A DNA stretch of 51,174 nucleotides, taken from positions 1 through 51,174 of the forward strand of contig NZ_MKKI01000007.1 of NCBI RefSeq assembly GCF_001942345.1. The letters are read 5' to 3'. The number at the start of each line of letters is the position of its first letter. Positions within the stretch are counted from its first letter, which is position 1. The stretch is from Corynebacterium sp. CNJ-954. Lineage in GTDB: Bacteria > Actinomycetota > Actinomycetes > Mycobacteriales > Mycobacteriaceae. Under the pieces are notes generated by a model that saw only the letters and a list, made by a program, of their open reading frames with translations, searched no databases and was not told where the DNA came from. The position numbers and the translations under genes are program-made. Positions 44,550 to 51,174 of the stretch are shown here, piece by piece.

Positions 44550-46661
44550 ATGCAGGACGCTCCACCCTCCCGTTCCAGCTCATTCTGGAGACGCGCGCTC
44601 CCCGCGTTACTGATTCTGCTCTGGTTGGCGGTGGCCGCCGTGGGCGGGCCGAAGTTCGGGGAGATCAGCGACGTGGCCACCAACGACCAGTCGTCGTTCC
44701 TCCCGGAGTCCGCAGAATCGACGAAGGTCAGCGCCCGACTGGAGGACTTCCAGGATTCGGGGTCGGCTCCGGCGATCGTGGTCATTACCGCAGACGCCGA
44801 CGGGGAGCAGGTCGATGCCACGTCACTGGGCGATCTCCCCGACCAGCTCTCGGCCGCTGTGGACGGTGGTGCCGGTGCAACGGGGACAGAGGTCAGCCCT
44901 CCGGTACCGTCGCAGGACGGGAAAGCGGTGCAGATTATCGTGCTTCCACCCGAAACGGCGGCACCGGCGGACGCCGTCGATGCGCTCCGGGCCACGCTGG
45001 GCTCGGAACTGCCGGAGGGTCTGCAGGCACAGGTCACCGGACCTGCAGGGTTCAGCGCCGATCTGTCGGAGGCGTTTGCCGGGATCGACGGTCTGCTTCT
45101 GCTGGTTGCCGTCGCCGCGGTGCTGGTCATCCTGGTACTGGTGTACCGCTCACCGTTCCTTCCGCTGATCGTCCTGCTCAGCTCGATGGTCGCGTTGTGT
45201 GCTGCGGTGCTGGTCAATGTCGCGCTGGCGAGATCCGGCATCGTGATGATCAACGGGCAGATCCAGGGAATTCTGTTCATCCTGGTCATCGGTGCAGCGA
45301 CGGACTACGGGCTGCTCTACACCGCGCGTTACCGGGAAGAACTCGGCCGACATGACAGCGCATGGTCCGCTACCGTGGCTGCGCTGCGGGGCACCTGGCA
45401 ACCGGTACTGGCGTCGGCGGCGACGGTGATCGCCGGGCTGCTCTGCCTGCTCCTGTCGGACCTGGCGTCGAATGCCGGGCTGGGACCGGTGGCCGCCGTC
45501 GGAATCGCCGCCGCATTCTTCACCTCCCTGACGTTCCTCCCCGCAGTCCTGGCATTGCTGGGCAGGCGGGTCTTCTGGCCCAGAGTCCCCCGTCCGGTCA
45601 CAGAACAGCCGGATCACACGGCAGCTGCCCGTGGCGGAGTGTGGGCACGTGTTGCTGACCTCGTCGGGCGTGCACCCCGACGTATTGCGGTCGGTGTGGG
45701 CCTTCTACTGCTTGTCGGCTGTGCCGGACTGTTCACCCTCGATGCCGACGGAGTGCCCACCAGCGACTACGTGATCGGTCAGAGCGATGCCCGCGACGGG
45801 CAGGACGTCCTTGACCGCCACTTCCCGGCTGGGGCAGGCGCACCGACATACGTCCTGGTCCCTGAGAACAACAGCGGTGCCGTCGAATCAGCGATCGGAG
45901 CACTGGACGGTGTGCAGTCCGTCGGGGAAGGGGAGAGGAGCGGGCCCTCGGTGGTTGACGGTGAGGTTCTGCTGGAAGTGACGCTCACCGATTCCCCGTA
46001 CTCCGATGCCGCGGAGAACACCGTCCGGGAGATCCGGGGTGAGGTGGGCGACCTCGGCGCGATGGTCGGCGGGACGACGGCCACAGAACTGGACACCAAG
46101 GAGACCTCGGTCGCAGACCGTGCCACGATTATCCCGATTGTGCTGCTGGTCATTACGGTGATGCTCGCGCTGCTGCTGCGGGCCGTGGTGGCCCCGATTG
46201 TGCTGCTGGCGACGACGGTGTTGAGCTTCGGTACAGCGCTGGGGATCGGCGCTGCCGTCTTCGCGCTCATCGGCTTCAGTGGCTCGGACCCGTCTGTACC
46301 GTTGTATGCCTTCGTGTTCCTCGTGGCTTTGGCGATCGACTACAACATCTTCCTGATGACCCGGGTGCGGGAGGAATCCATGGCTCACGGGACCGCAGTC
46401 GGTGTGGGGCTCGGTCTCATCAGTACGGGTGGTGTGATCACCAGCGCTGGTATCGTGCTGGCAGCCACGTTCGCGGCGCTGCTGGTGATACCCATCCAGT
46501 TCCTGGTGCAGCTGGCGATTATCATCTCGCTGGGAGTGCTGATCGACACCTTCCTCGTCCGCTCGTTCCTGGTACCGGCCCTGACCCACATGCTGGGCGA
46601 CCGGATCTGGTGGCCGGGGAGGACGGGTAGGGGCGCGACGGGCGCCCGCCGTAAGGGATGA
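44550..46661 (+). CDS. MMPL-family exporter (RND superfamily, YdfJ-like)
   Basis: 703 residues, two homologous halves each with an extracytoplasmic loop and five to six helices. The proton-relay Asp-Tyr pairs are in GAATDYGLLYTARYREEL and LALAIDYNIFLMTRVREE. The short length and missing C-terminal extension fit the YdfJ-type subgroup rather than the large mycobacterial MmpL lipid exporters. Likely proton-driven export of lipid or hydrophobic compounds. ATG 44550 has GAAGAGAG upstream. Single gene with its own operator. Confidence 0.85.
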   Translation: MQDAPPSRSSSFWRRALPALLILLWLAVAAVGGPKFGEISDVATNDQSSFLPESAESTKVSARLEDFQDSGSAPAIVVITADADGEQVDATSLGDLPDQLSAAVDGGAGATGTEVSPPVPSQDGKAVQIIVLPPETAAPADAVDALRATLGSELPEGLQAQVTGPAGFSADLSEAFAGIDGLLLLVAVAAVLVILVLVYRSPFLPLIVLLSSMVALCAAVLVNVALARSGIVMINGQIQGILFILVIGAATDYGLLYTARYREELGRHDSAWSATVAALRGTWQPVLASAATVIAGLLCLLLSDLASNAGLGPVAAVGIAAAFFTSLTFLPAVLALLGRRVFWPRVPRPVTEQPDHTAAARGGVWARVADLVGRAPRRIAVGVGLLLLVGCAGLFTLDADGVPTSDYVIGQSDARDGQDVLDRHFPAGAGAPTYVLVPENNSGAVESAIGALDGVQSVGEGERSGPSVVDGEVLLEVTLTDSPYSDAAENTVREIRGEVGDLGAMVGGTTATELDTKETSVADRATIIPIVLLVITVMLALLLRAVVAPIVLLATTVLSFGTALGIGAAVFALIGFSGSDPSVPLYAFVFLVALAIDYNIFLMTRVREESMAHGTAVGVGLGLISTGGVITSAGIVLAATFAALLVIPIQFLVQLAIIISLGVLIDTFLVRSFLVPALTHMLGDRIWWPGRTGRGATGARRKG

Positions 46662-46710
46662 CACCTGCCGTGGTACTGAGTTCGCCGTCTCGCGGTCGCC
46701 GGACTCGGAG

Positions 46711-46741
46711 AAAACCGGCCACGACGTTACATCGTGGCCGG
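46711..46741 (-). terminator. Terminator downstream of tRNA-Arg
   Basis: CCGGCCACGA (46715-46724) pairs with TCGTGGCCGG (46732-46741), and on the minus strand the stem is followed by TTTTCTCC. It lies 20 bp past the tRNA 3' end and also faces the convergent MMPL gene. Confidence 0.8.
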
Positions 46742-46760
46742 TCGCCTTCTTCTCGTGTCG

Positions 46761-46833
46761 TGCCCCAGGGCAGATTCGAACTGCCGACACCCGCTTTAGG
46801 AGAGCGGTGCTCTATCCCCTGAGCTACTGGGGC
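46761..46833 (-). tRNA. tRNA-Arg (anticodon CCT)
   Basis: A 73-nt cloverleaf on the minus strand. Acceptor GCCCCAG pairs with CTGGGGC, discriminator A. D-arm GCTC-AGGGGATA-GAGC. Anticodon arm CCGCT-CTCCTAA-AGCGG with anticodon CCT (reads AGG). T-arm GGCAG-TTCGAAT-CTGCC. CCA is not encoded. No integrase or attachment-site duplication was seen next to it. Confidence 0.95.
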
Positions 46834-46887
46834 GCACCGCAACAGTGTAGCGTGTCGGGGCCGTCGAGCGGGAACGCGGTCCCGGTG

Positions 46888-48090
46888 TCAGGCAGGGGGA
46901 GGAGACGTTGCGGTAGTCGCACCCCGGGACGTCCCGACGGCCGGTGCCACCAGTGGGAAGATCAGTACGGTCAGTGCTCCTCCAGCGACCAGTAGTGATG
47001 CTTCCTCCTGCCCGATAATGCCCGACGCGGTGGCGACACCGGTGACAGCGACGATGATCGGCAGTCCCGTCGCAGAATAGAGGGACATCTCGAGTTTCTC
47101 CCGCCACCCCTGGAGCTCTGACCCGGTGTCGGTCCAGAGTTCGCGCAGGAAGATCGGCAGGCCTCGGGTGATGAGGATGATCGGCACGATCGCGAGGACG
47201 AACCACGGTCGTTCGGCGATCACTCCGGTGTCGATGGCCATGCCGGACGTTACGAAGAACACGGGGATGAAGACGCCGTAACCGACGGTCTCCACCTGCC
47301 TCTCTAGCCCCGGTCGGTAGGCGTCGGGCACGATCTGGTGCAGGATGATGCCGGTGGCGAATGCACCGAGTACGACGTCGAGGTCGAAGACGGCCGCGAC
47401 GGCCATGAGCACGGCGAGCATCAGGACGACGGAGCGGATCACCGTCTGGTTCGTTGAGCCGGCACCGTCACGGATCGCCCAGCCGATCCAGGGGGTGAGG
47501 GTTCGGACAGTGCGGGGGACGAGTGCGACGATGACGGCGACGACGAAGAATGCGGCGAGCACCGCAGCGCTTGCCCAGGTCGACCGTGCCGACAGCAGGA
47601 CGGCCATGGCCATGACCGGGGCCAGTTCGCCGATGGCGCCGTGGACCATCACACTGTTGCCGACCGGGGTGCCACTGAGATCATTCTGCTTCAGGATCGG
47701 CATGAGGGTGCCCAGTGCGGTGGATGTCAGTGCGATTCCCAGCACCACAGAAACACCGGCGTCGCCGGAGGTCAGCAGCATGGCTCCGCCGAAACTCAAC
47801 ACGAGGCACAGAACCCAGGTGGCGAGGGCGTGTCCGCCTTGGCGGGACTTGAGCATGGACGGGTTGATCTCCATGCCGGCGAGCAGGAACAGGAGGCCCA
47901 GGCCGAGCTCCCTCATGAGATCGACGGCTTCACCGTCGCGTGCGAGCCCGAACCCGAAGGGTCCTATCAGCAGGCCGAGGACGAGCAGGAAGACAACGGC
48001 AGGGATGCGCTTTCCGGTGAGAAAGGCGAGGACCGGAGCGAGAAGGCCGGCGCCGGCGATCCATGCGAAGGAGACGAGGGCGTCAGTCAT
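46888..48090 (-). CDS. Cation:proton antiporter (CPA2/Kef-like)
   Basis: 400 residues with about 12 transmembrane helices and no RCK/TrkA domain. Family features: LLFLLAGMEINPSMLK, ALTSTALGTLMPILKQ and VMVHGAIGELAPVMAM, the equivalent of the ion-binding helices. Predicted sodium- or potassium-proton exchange for pH or ion balance. ATG 48090 is chosen over a frame starting 42 bp upstream because TAGTCT is 7 nt before it, another leaderless arrangement. The 3' end lies 55 bp from the tRNA gene. Confidence 0.82.
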   Translation of the reverse strand: MTDALVSFAWIAGAGLLAPVLAFLTGKRIPAVVFLLVLGLLIGPFGFGLARDGEAVDLMRELGLGLLFLLAGMEINPSMLKSRQGGHALATWVLCLVLSFGGAMLLTSGDAGVSVVLGIALTSTALGTLMPILKQNDLSGTPVGNSVMVHGAIGELAPVMAMAVLLSARSTWASAAVLAAFFVVAVIVALVPRTVRTLTPWIGWAIRDGAGSTNQTVIRSVVLMLAVLMAVAAVFDLDVVLGAFATGIILHQIVPDAYRPGLERQVETVGYGVFIPVFFVTSGMAIDTGVIAERPWFVLAIVPIILITRGLPIFLRELWTDTGSELQGWREKLEMSLYSATGLPIIVAVTGVATASGIIGQEEASLLVAGGALTVLIFPLVAPAVGTSRGATTATSPPPA

Positions 48091-48097
48091 GGTGCTG

Positions 48098-48103
48098 AGA
48101 CTA
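48098..48103 (-). promoter_or_regulatory. -10 element of the antiporter gene (leaderless)
   Basis: TAGTCT on the minus strand ends 7 nt before ATG 48090, and no SD is present. It follows 17 bp after the mctC terminator hairpin. Confidence 0.45.
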
Positions 48104-48120
48104 CCGTCGGGGAATGCAAC

Positions 48121-48153
48121 TGTCCCCTCCACCGTGGTGTGGTGGAGGGGACA
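48121..48153 (-). terminator. mctC terminator hairpin
   Basis: TGTCCCCTCCAC (48121-48132) pairs perfectly with GTGGAGGGGACA (48142-48153) around a 9-nt loop. The T-run is poor on both strands, so efficiency is uncertain, but its position after mctC fits a terminator. Confidence 0.55.
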
Positions 48154-48210
48154 GTGGGGTGGTGTGGTGGCCGTGGTGAGTGGTGGTGGCCGTAGGGGGA
48201 GTCGCTGGAA

Positions 48211-49842
48211 CTAGTGGTCGACGGGAGCTTCGACGCCGACGCCGGTGAGGGACCGGACCTCCATCTCGGCCTGCAGGGCGTCCTTGTTGTCAGGCTTGCC
48301 GAGGTAGGTTCCGACGATGCCTGCCAGGAAGCCCAGCGGGATCGAGATGATCGCGGGGTTGGTGAGGTCGAGCAGGGACCAGTCCGACGTATTGAACATT
48401 GCGGTCTCCGTGCCAGACACAGAGTTGGAGAAGAACAGCACGACAAGTGAAGAGATCAGGCCGACGTAGATGGACGAGACGGCACCGGTGGTGTTGAAGC
48501 GCTTCCAGTACAGCGAGTACAGGATGGTCGGCAGGTTGGCCGACGCTGCGATGCAGAATGCCAGGGAGACCAGGAAGGCCACGTTCTGGTCCATGGCCAG
48601 GATGCCCAGGATGATCGAGGCGATACCGATGACGACCACGGTGATCTTCGAGACACGGACCTGCTCGGCTTCGGTGGACTTTCCGCCGCGGAGAACTGCG
48701 TCGTAGAAGTCGTGCGCCACCGAGGCGGAGGCGGTGATCGCCAGTCCGGCGACCACGGCGAGAACCGTGGCGAACGCGACCGCGGAGATCAACGCCATGA
48801 AGATGGAACCGCCGAGTTCGAAGGCGAGAAGCGGAGCTGCCGCGTTCGCGCCGCCCGGGGCTCCCTTGATGGTGTCGACACCGACGTAGGCGGCGGCAGC
48901 GTAGCCCAGGATCAGGGTCAGCAGGTAGAAGCCGCCGATCAGGACGATGGCCCAGGTCACGGACTTGCGGGCCTCACGTGCGGTGGGCACGGTGTAGAAG
49001 CGCATCAGGACGTGGGGCAGGCCGGCAACGCCGAGGCACAGTGCCATGGCCAGGGAGATGAAGTCGAGCTGGCCCATCAGAGAGCCGCCGTACTGCATGC
49101 CCGGGGTGAGGATGCCCTCGGGGTTCTCGGTACCGGCTTCGGCGTGGTTGTCGATCGCCATCTGCAGCAGTTCGGAGAAGTTGCCCTTGACCATCACCAT
49201 GATGATGACCGCCATGATGAACACGCCGGCGCACAGCAACACGGCCTTGATCATCTGGACATAGGTGGTGCCCTTCATACCGCCGATGAGTACGTAGGCG
49301 ATCATCACGACACCGACCACGGCAACCACGGCGGCCTGCGCGGGCTTCTCGTGGATGTCGAGGAGCACGGACACCAGGGAACCGGCGCCGGCCATCTGGG
49401 CGATCAGGTAGAACAGCGACACGAACAGTGTCGCGAAGGACGCAGCGAGCCGCACCGGGCGCTGCTTCAGGCGGAAGGACAGTACATCCGCCATGGTGAA
49501 TTTACCGGTGTTACGCAGTGGCTCGGCGACCAGCAGCATCGCGACGACCCAGGCGACGAAGAAGCCGATGGAATAGAGGAATCCGTCGTAACCGTTCAGC
49601 GCGATGGCGCCGACGATTCCCAGGAAGGATGCCGCCGACAGGTAGTCACCGGCGATGGCGAGCCCGTTCTGGGTTCCCGAGAAGCTGGCGCCGCCGGTGT
49701 AGAAGTCCTTGGCGGAGTCCTTCTGCTGGGACTTGCTGGCGCGCGTCACGATGTACATCGTGATCACGATGAAGCCGACGAAGATGGCGATATTGAGGAT
49801 GGGGTTGCCCGCGTCTTCTTGGGCGAGGAGATGTGTCTGCAT
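48211..49842 (-). CDS. mctC: Monocarboxylate/acetate symporter MctC (SSS family)
   Basis: 543 residues, about 13 transmembrane helices of the sodium/solute symporter family, ActP-like branch. Seen: DFYTGGASFSGTQNGLAIAGDYLSAASFLG-type opening, LRNTGKFTMADVLSFRL, VLIGGMKGTTYVQMIKAVLL and LGVAGLPHVLMRFYTVP. In C. glutamicum, MctC imports acetate, propionate and pyruvate. It lies 29 bp after mctB in one operon. GAGAG is a weak SD before ATG 49842. The low-complexity tail (SLTGVGVEAPVDH) is normal. Confidence 0.93.
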   Translation of the reverse strand: MQTHLLAQEDAGNPILNIAIFVGFIVITMYIVTRASKSQQKDSAKDFYTGGASFSGTQNGLAIAGDYLSAASFLGIVGAIALNGYDGFLYSIGFFVAWVVAMLLVAEPLRNTGKFTMADVLSFRLKQRPVRLAASFATLFVSLFYLIAQMAGAGSLVSVLLDIHEKPAQAAVVAVVGVVMIAYVLIGGMKGTTYVQMIKAVLLCAGVFIMAVIIMVMVKGNFSELLQMAIDNHAEAGTENPEGILTPGMQYGGSLMGQLDFISLAMALCLGVAGLPHVLMRFYTVPTAREARKSVTWAIVLIGGFYLLTLILGYAAAAYVGVDTIKGAPGGANAAAPLLAFELGGSIFMALISAVAFATVLAVVAGLAITASASVAHDFYDAVLRGGKSTEAEQVRVSKITVVVIGIASIILGILAMDQNVAFLVSLAFCIAASANLPTILYSLYWKRFNTTGAVSSIYVGLISSLVVLFFSNSVSGTETAMFNTSDWSLLDLTNPAIISIPLGFLAGIVGTYLGKPDNKDALQAEMEVRSLTGVGVEAPVDH

Positions 49843-49871
49843 GTTTTCTCTCAGTTCCGTGTCGACGGGGT

Positions 49872-50240
49872 TTACGCCGTGGCTGGTCCGGTCTCAGCGA
49901 AGTCGCCGGTGCGCTCGAGACGGTCGCGGAGGGCGGCGGTCCTCGGCTCGATCTCCCGGTCGGCGAACTTCACGTAGGCATAGGTGATGGCGAAAGTGGT
50001 CACGAACTGGAGCAGGCCCAGGATGACGCCGACGTTAATGTTCCCCCACACTTTTCCTGAGAACAGGTCGGGTGCGAACATGGCGAGCACGACATAGGCC
50101 GCGAACCAGATAAGGGCGCAGATCGTCACGGGGAACGCGAAGCCCCGCTGCTTCTTTCGGAGTTCCTGGAATTCGGGGCTTTTCTGAGCCTCCACGAATT
50201 CCTCGGGGGTCGGTGTGTGCCGCAGGTCGGGTGTCGACAT
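49872..50240 (-). CDS. mctB: DUF485 membrane protein MctB
   Basis: 122 residues, DUF485 family: a cytoplasmic N terminus with EFQELRKKQRGFAFP, two transmembrane helices (about 33-56 and 70-92) joined by a short loop, and the conserved FAITYAYVKFADREIEP. Small proteins of this type are encoded next to ActP/MctC symporters, probably as accessory subunits. ATG 50240 has AAGGGAG as SD. A GlxR-like site lies 17 bp upstream. Confidence 0.92.
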   Translation of the reverse strand: MSTPDLRHTPTPEEFVEAQKSPEFQELRKKQRGFAFPVTICALIWFAAYVVLAMFAPDLFSGKVWGNINVGVILGLLQFVTTFAITYAYVKFADREIEPRTAALRDRLERTGDFAETGPATA

Positions 50241-50257
50241 CGGCTCCCTTTCTTGTT

Positions 50258-50273
50258 AGTGATAATGGTCACA
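50258..50273. promoter_or_regulatory. GlxR/CRP-like site at the mctBC promoter
   Basis: AGTGA-TAATGG-TCACA matches TGTGA-N6-TCACA at 9 of 10 positions. On the minus strand CATTAT within it could be the -10, so the factor would compete with polymerase. Carbon-source (cAMP) control of acetate uptake is consistent with known corynebacterial regulation but is inferred here. Confidence 0.6.
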
Positions 50274-50585
50274 GACTCGCTGTGGATGGGTGTCAAGTTA
50301 CAGAACCCCGGGAAACCATTTCAAGGCAAAACGTGGGTTGTGCAGGGTGCTGAACGCAATGCACCCCCGCTGGTCCTCCTGACATGCATCTAAGCGGGAG
50401 CTAACGGGGGTGAGGGGGAAGGTGGGGTAGTCGCAGAGGTGCAGCCGGTCAGTCGCAAGTGCTTCCGAAAATATGTCCTTCTGCTCGGGCAACACGCTCT
50501 CTCCGGGCGTGCTTGTGTGCTCGGCGGTCAGGGGTCGTGACCGTCGAGTACGTGTGCCTGAAGCCCCGCCTGCCGGGGGTGGGGG
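50274..50585. other. Gap upstream of mctB with no recognised gene
   Basis: About 310 bases between the mctB promoter and the end of the HNH gene. It contains GGGGGT-rich and CCCCGG patches but no ORF with signals or recognisable product. No clear RamA or RamB site was identified. Confidence 0.4.
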
Positions 50586-51174
50586 TCAGTCGGGGTGTCT
50601 CACCGGTGACAGTGGCCCGGCGGCGACGGTGGTGAGTTCCACCCCGCCGGGTCCTGCCCAGTGCAGTGTGACCGCATCATCCGGGCTGGTCGGCTGCCAG
50701 GCCCGCGCGGTTTTCAGGGTGTGGTGGGTCCGGCACAGACAGATCCCGTTGGCCACACCCGTCGGCCCGTCACTGGTGGGGTCGGTGTGCGGGGAGTTGA
50801 CCAGATGATCATGCTCACAGGTGTCGGCGGGCACCTGACAGCCAGGAAACCGGCAGTACCCGTCGCGGCCCTGGATCCAGGCTTTCTGCACGGTGGTGAA
50901 CCGGTAGGCCTCAGTAGGAGGAATATCGGCGGCGCCCGGGAGTTCACACACCCGTGTCGCCAGGGCGGCCAGTTCACCACCGGTGGTGGCGGACACCCAC
51001 CCACTGCCCAGCACGTAGCACGGCTGGTCCGAGTGGGCCTGGTAGGCGTTCACGGTGACGGTCAACTGGTCACGGTGCCCGCCGAGCAGGTGCAGGGCGA
51101 CCTGGCCACGACAGTGCGACATCAACGGCACCGGCGGGACAACCTGGGTGTTGTCGTCGCGGTCACTCCCGTCC
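50586..51174 (-). CDS. HNH endonuclease of the DUF222 type, 3' end only
   Basis: The last 196 codons of a gene whose start lies beyond the right edge; the frame is open to the window end. The HNH zinc-nuclease motif is at the C-terminal side: GRDGYCRFPGC, then CEHDHLV and NGICLCRTHHTLK, with the two Cys pairs and the HDH/HH residues complete. This is the common actinobacterial DUF222-HNH family (REP13E12-like), often multicopy and of unclear function; some copies are associated with mobile DNA. Confidence 0.85.
   Translation of the reverse strand, partial: DGSDRDDNTQVVPPVPLMSHCRGQVALHLLGGHRDQLTVTVNAYQAHSDQPCYVLGSGWVSATTGGELAALATRVCELPGAADIPPTEAYRFTTVQKAWIQGRDGYCRFPGCQVPADTCEHDHLVNSPHTDPTSDGPTGVANGICLCRTHHTLKTARAWQPTSPDDAVTLHWAGPGGVELTTVAAGPLSPVRHPD

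Noticed and set aside
46761..46833. tRNA-Arg as an integration site for a genomic island
   Set aside because: No integrase gene and no duplicated tRNA 3' end were seen on either side, and the neighbours are ordinary transporters.
50298..50808. Open frames of 65 codons (minus) and 111 codons (plus) around 50.3-50.8 kb
   Set aside because: The minus frame has no motif or SD and the plus frame is a shadow of the HNH endonuclease gene.

Overview
The window is high-GC actinobacterial DNA that reads like a Corynebacterium (mycolate-lineage) chromosome. The evidence is the gene content and order: a DapC-type aminotransferase, a CysK2-like synthase, an XPB-type helicase with its partner protein, an Rpf, a cold-shock protein, DUF2771 and MFS membrane proteins, a SpoU methyltransferase, SepH, SerC, citrate synthase, an EchA6-like crotonase and a CtpE-like P-type ATPase. 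From memory of the families, these follow roughly the order of M. tuberculosis Rv0848-Rv0908. The MctB/MctC pair and the paired FMN monooxygenase/reductase are typical of corynebacteria. All assignments come from reading the sequence; no database was searched.

Left part (1-17 kb). A strong terminator closes a gene lying to the left, followed by a GT-rich non-coding stretch. Next are a siderophore-type binding lipoprotein, a MetE C-terminal-like protein, the aminotransferase, an alpha/beta-hydrolase-like protein and CysK2. A tightly coupled leftward operon at 6.0-10.7 kb encodes PxpA, a PxpB-PxpC fusion, a biotin carboxylase/BCCP protein and a GntR-FCD regulator. Together these carry the parts of a urea-carboxylase-like enzyme split over two chains, and a TTGT-N3-ACAA operator sits at the operon's start. 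An orphan nuclease-like gene at 10.9 kb lies between imperfect inverted repeats. The helicase block follows.

Middle (17-29 kb). A housekeeping backbone: rpf (with a frameshift), cspB-like, DUF2771, MFS, glutaminyl cyclase, purine permease, SpoU methyltransferase, sepH, serC, gltA and FKBP. Several good hairpin terminators and upstream repeat motifs (possibly MtrA-type) are visible.

Accessory segment (29.3-38.4 kb). A neutral-lipid module consists of a wax ester synthase/DGAT, an acyl-CoA ligase, an XRE regulator and two alpha/beta-hydrolases behind a CRP/GlxR-type site. An orphan uric-acid-pathway decarboxylase follows, then an XRE/membrane protein/NatA-NatB-type ABC exporter cassette with its own inverted-repeat operator.

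Right part (38.4-51.2 kb). Aldo-keto reductase, EchA6-like crotonase coupled to a CtpE-like ATPase, a luciferase-like monooxygenase with its FMN reductase under a 24-bp palindrome, an MMPL exporter, tRNA-Arg(CCT), a cation/proton antiporter, the mctBC monocarboxylate uptake operon with a GlxR-like site, and the end of an HNH endonuclease gene cut by the window edge. Many genes have a TAnnnT -10 element 6-7 nt before the start codon and no ribosome binding site, suggesting leaderless transcripts.
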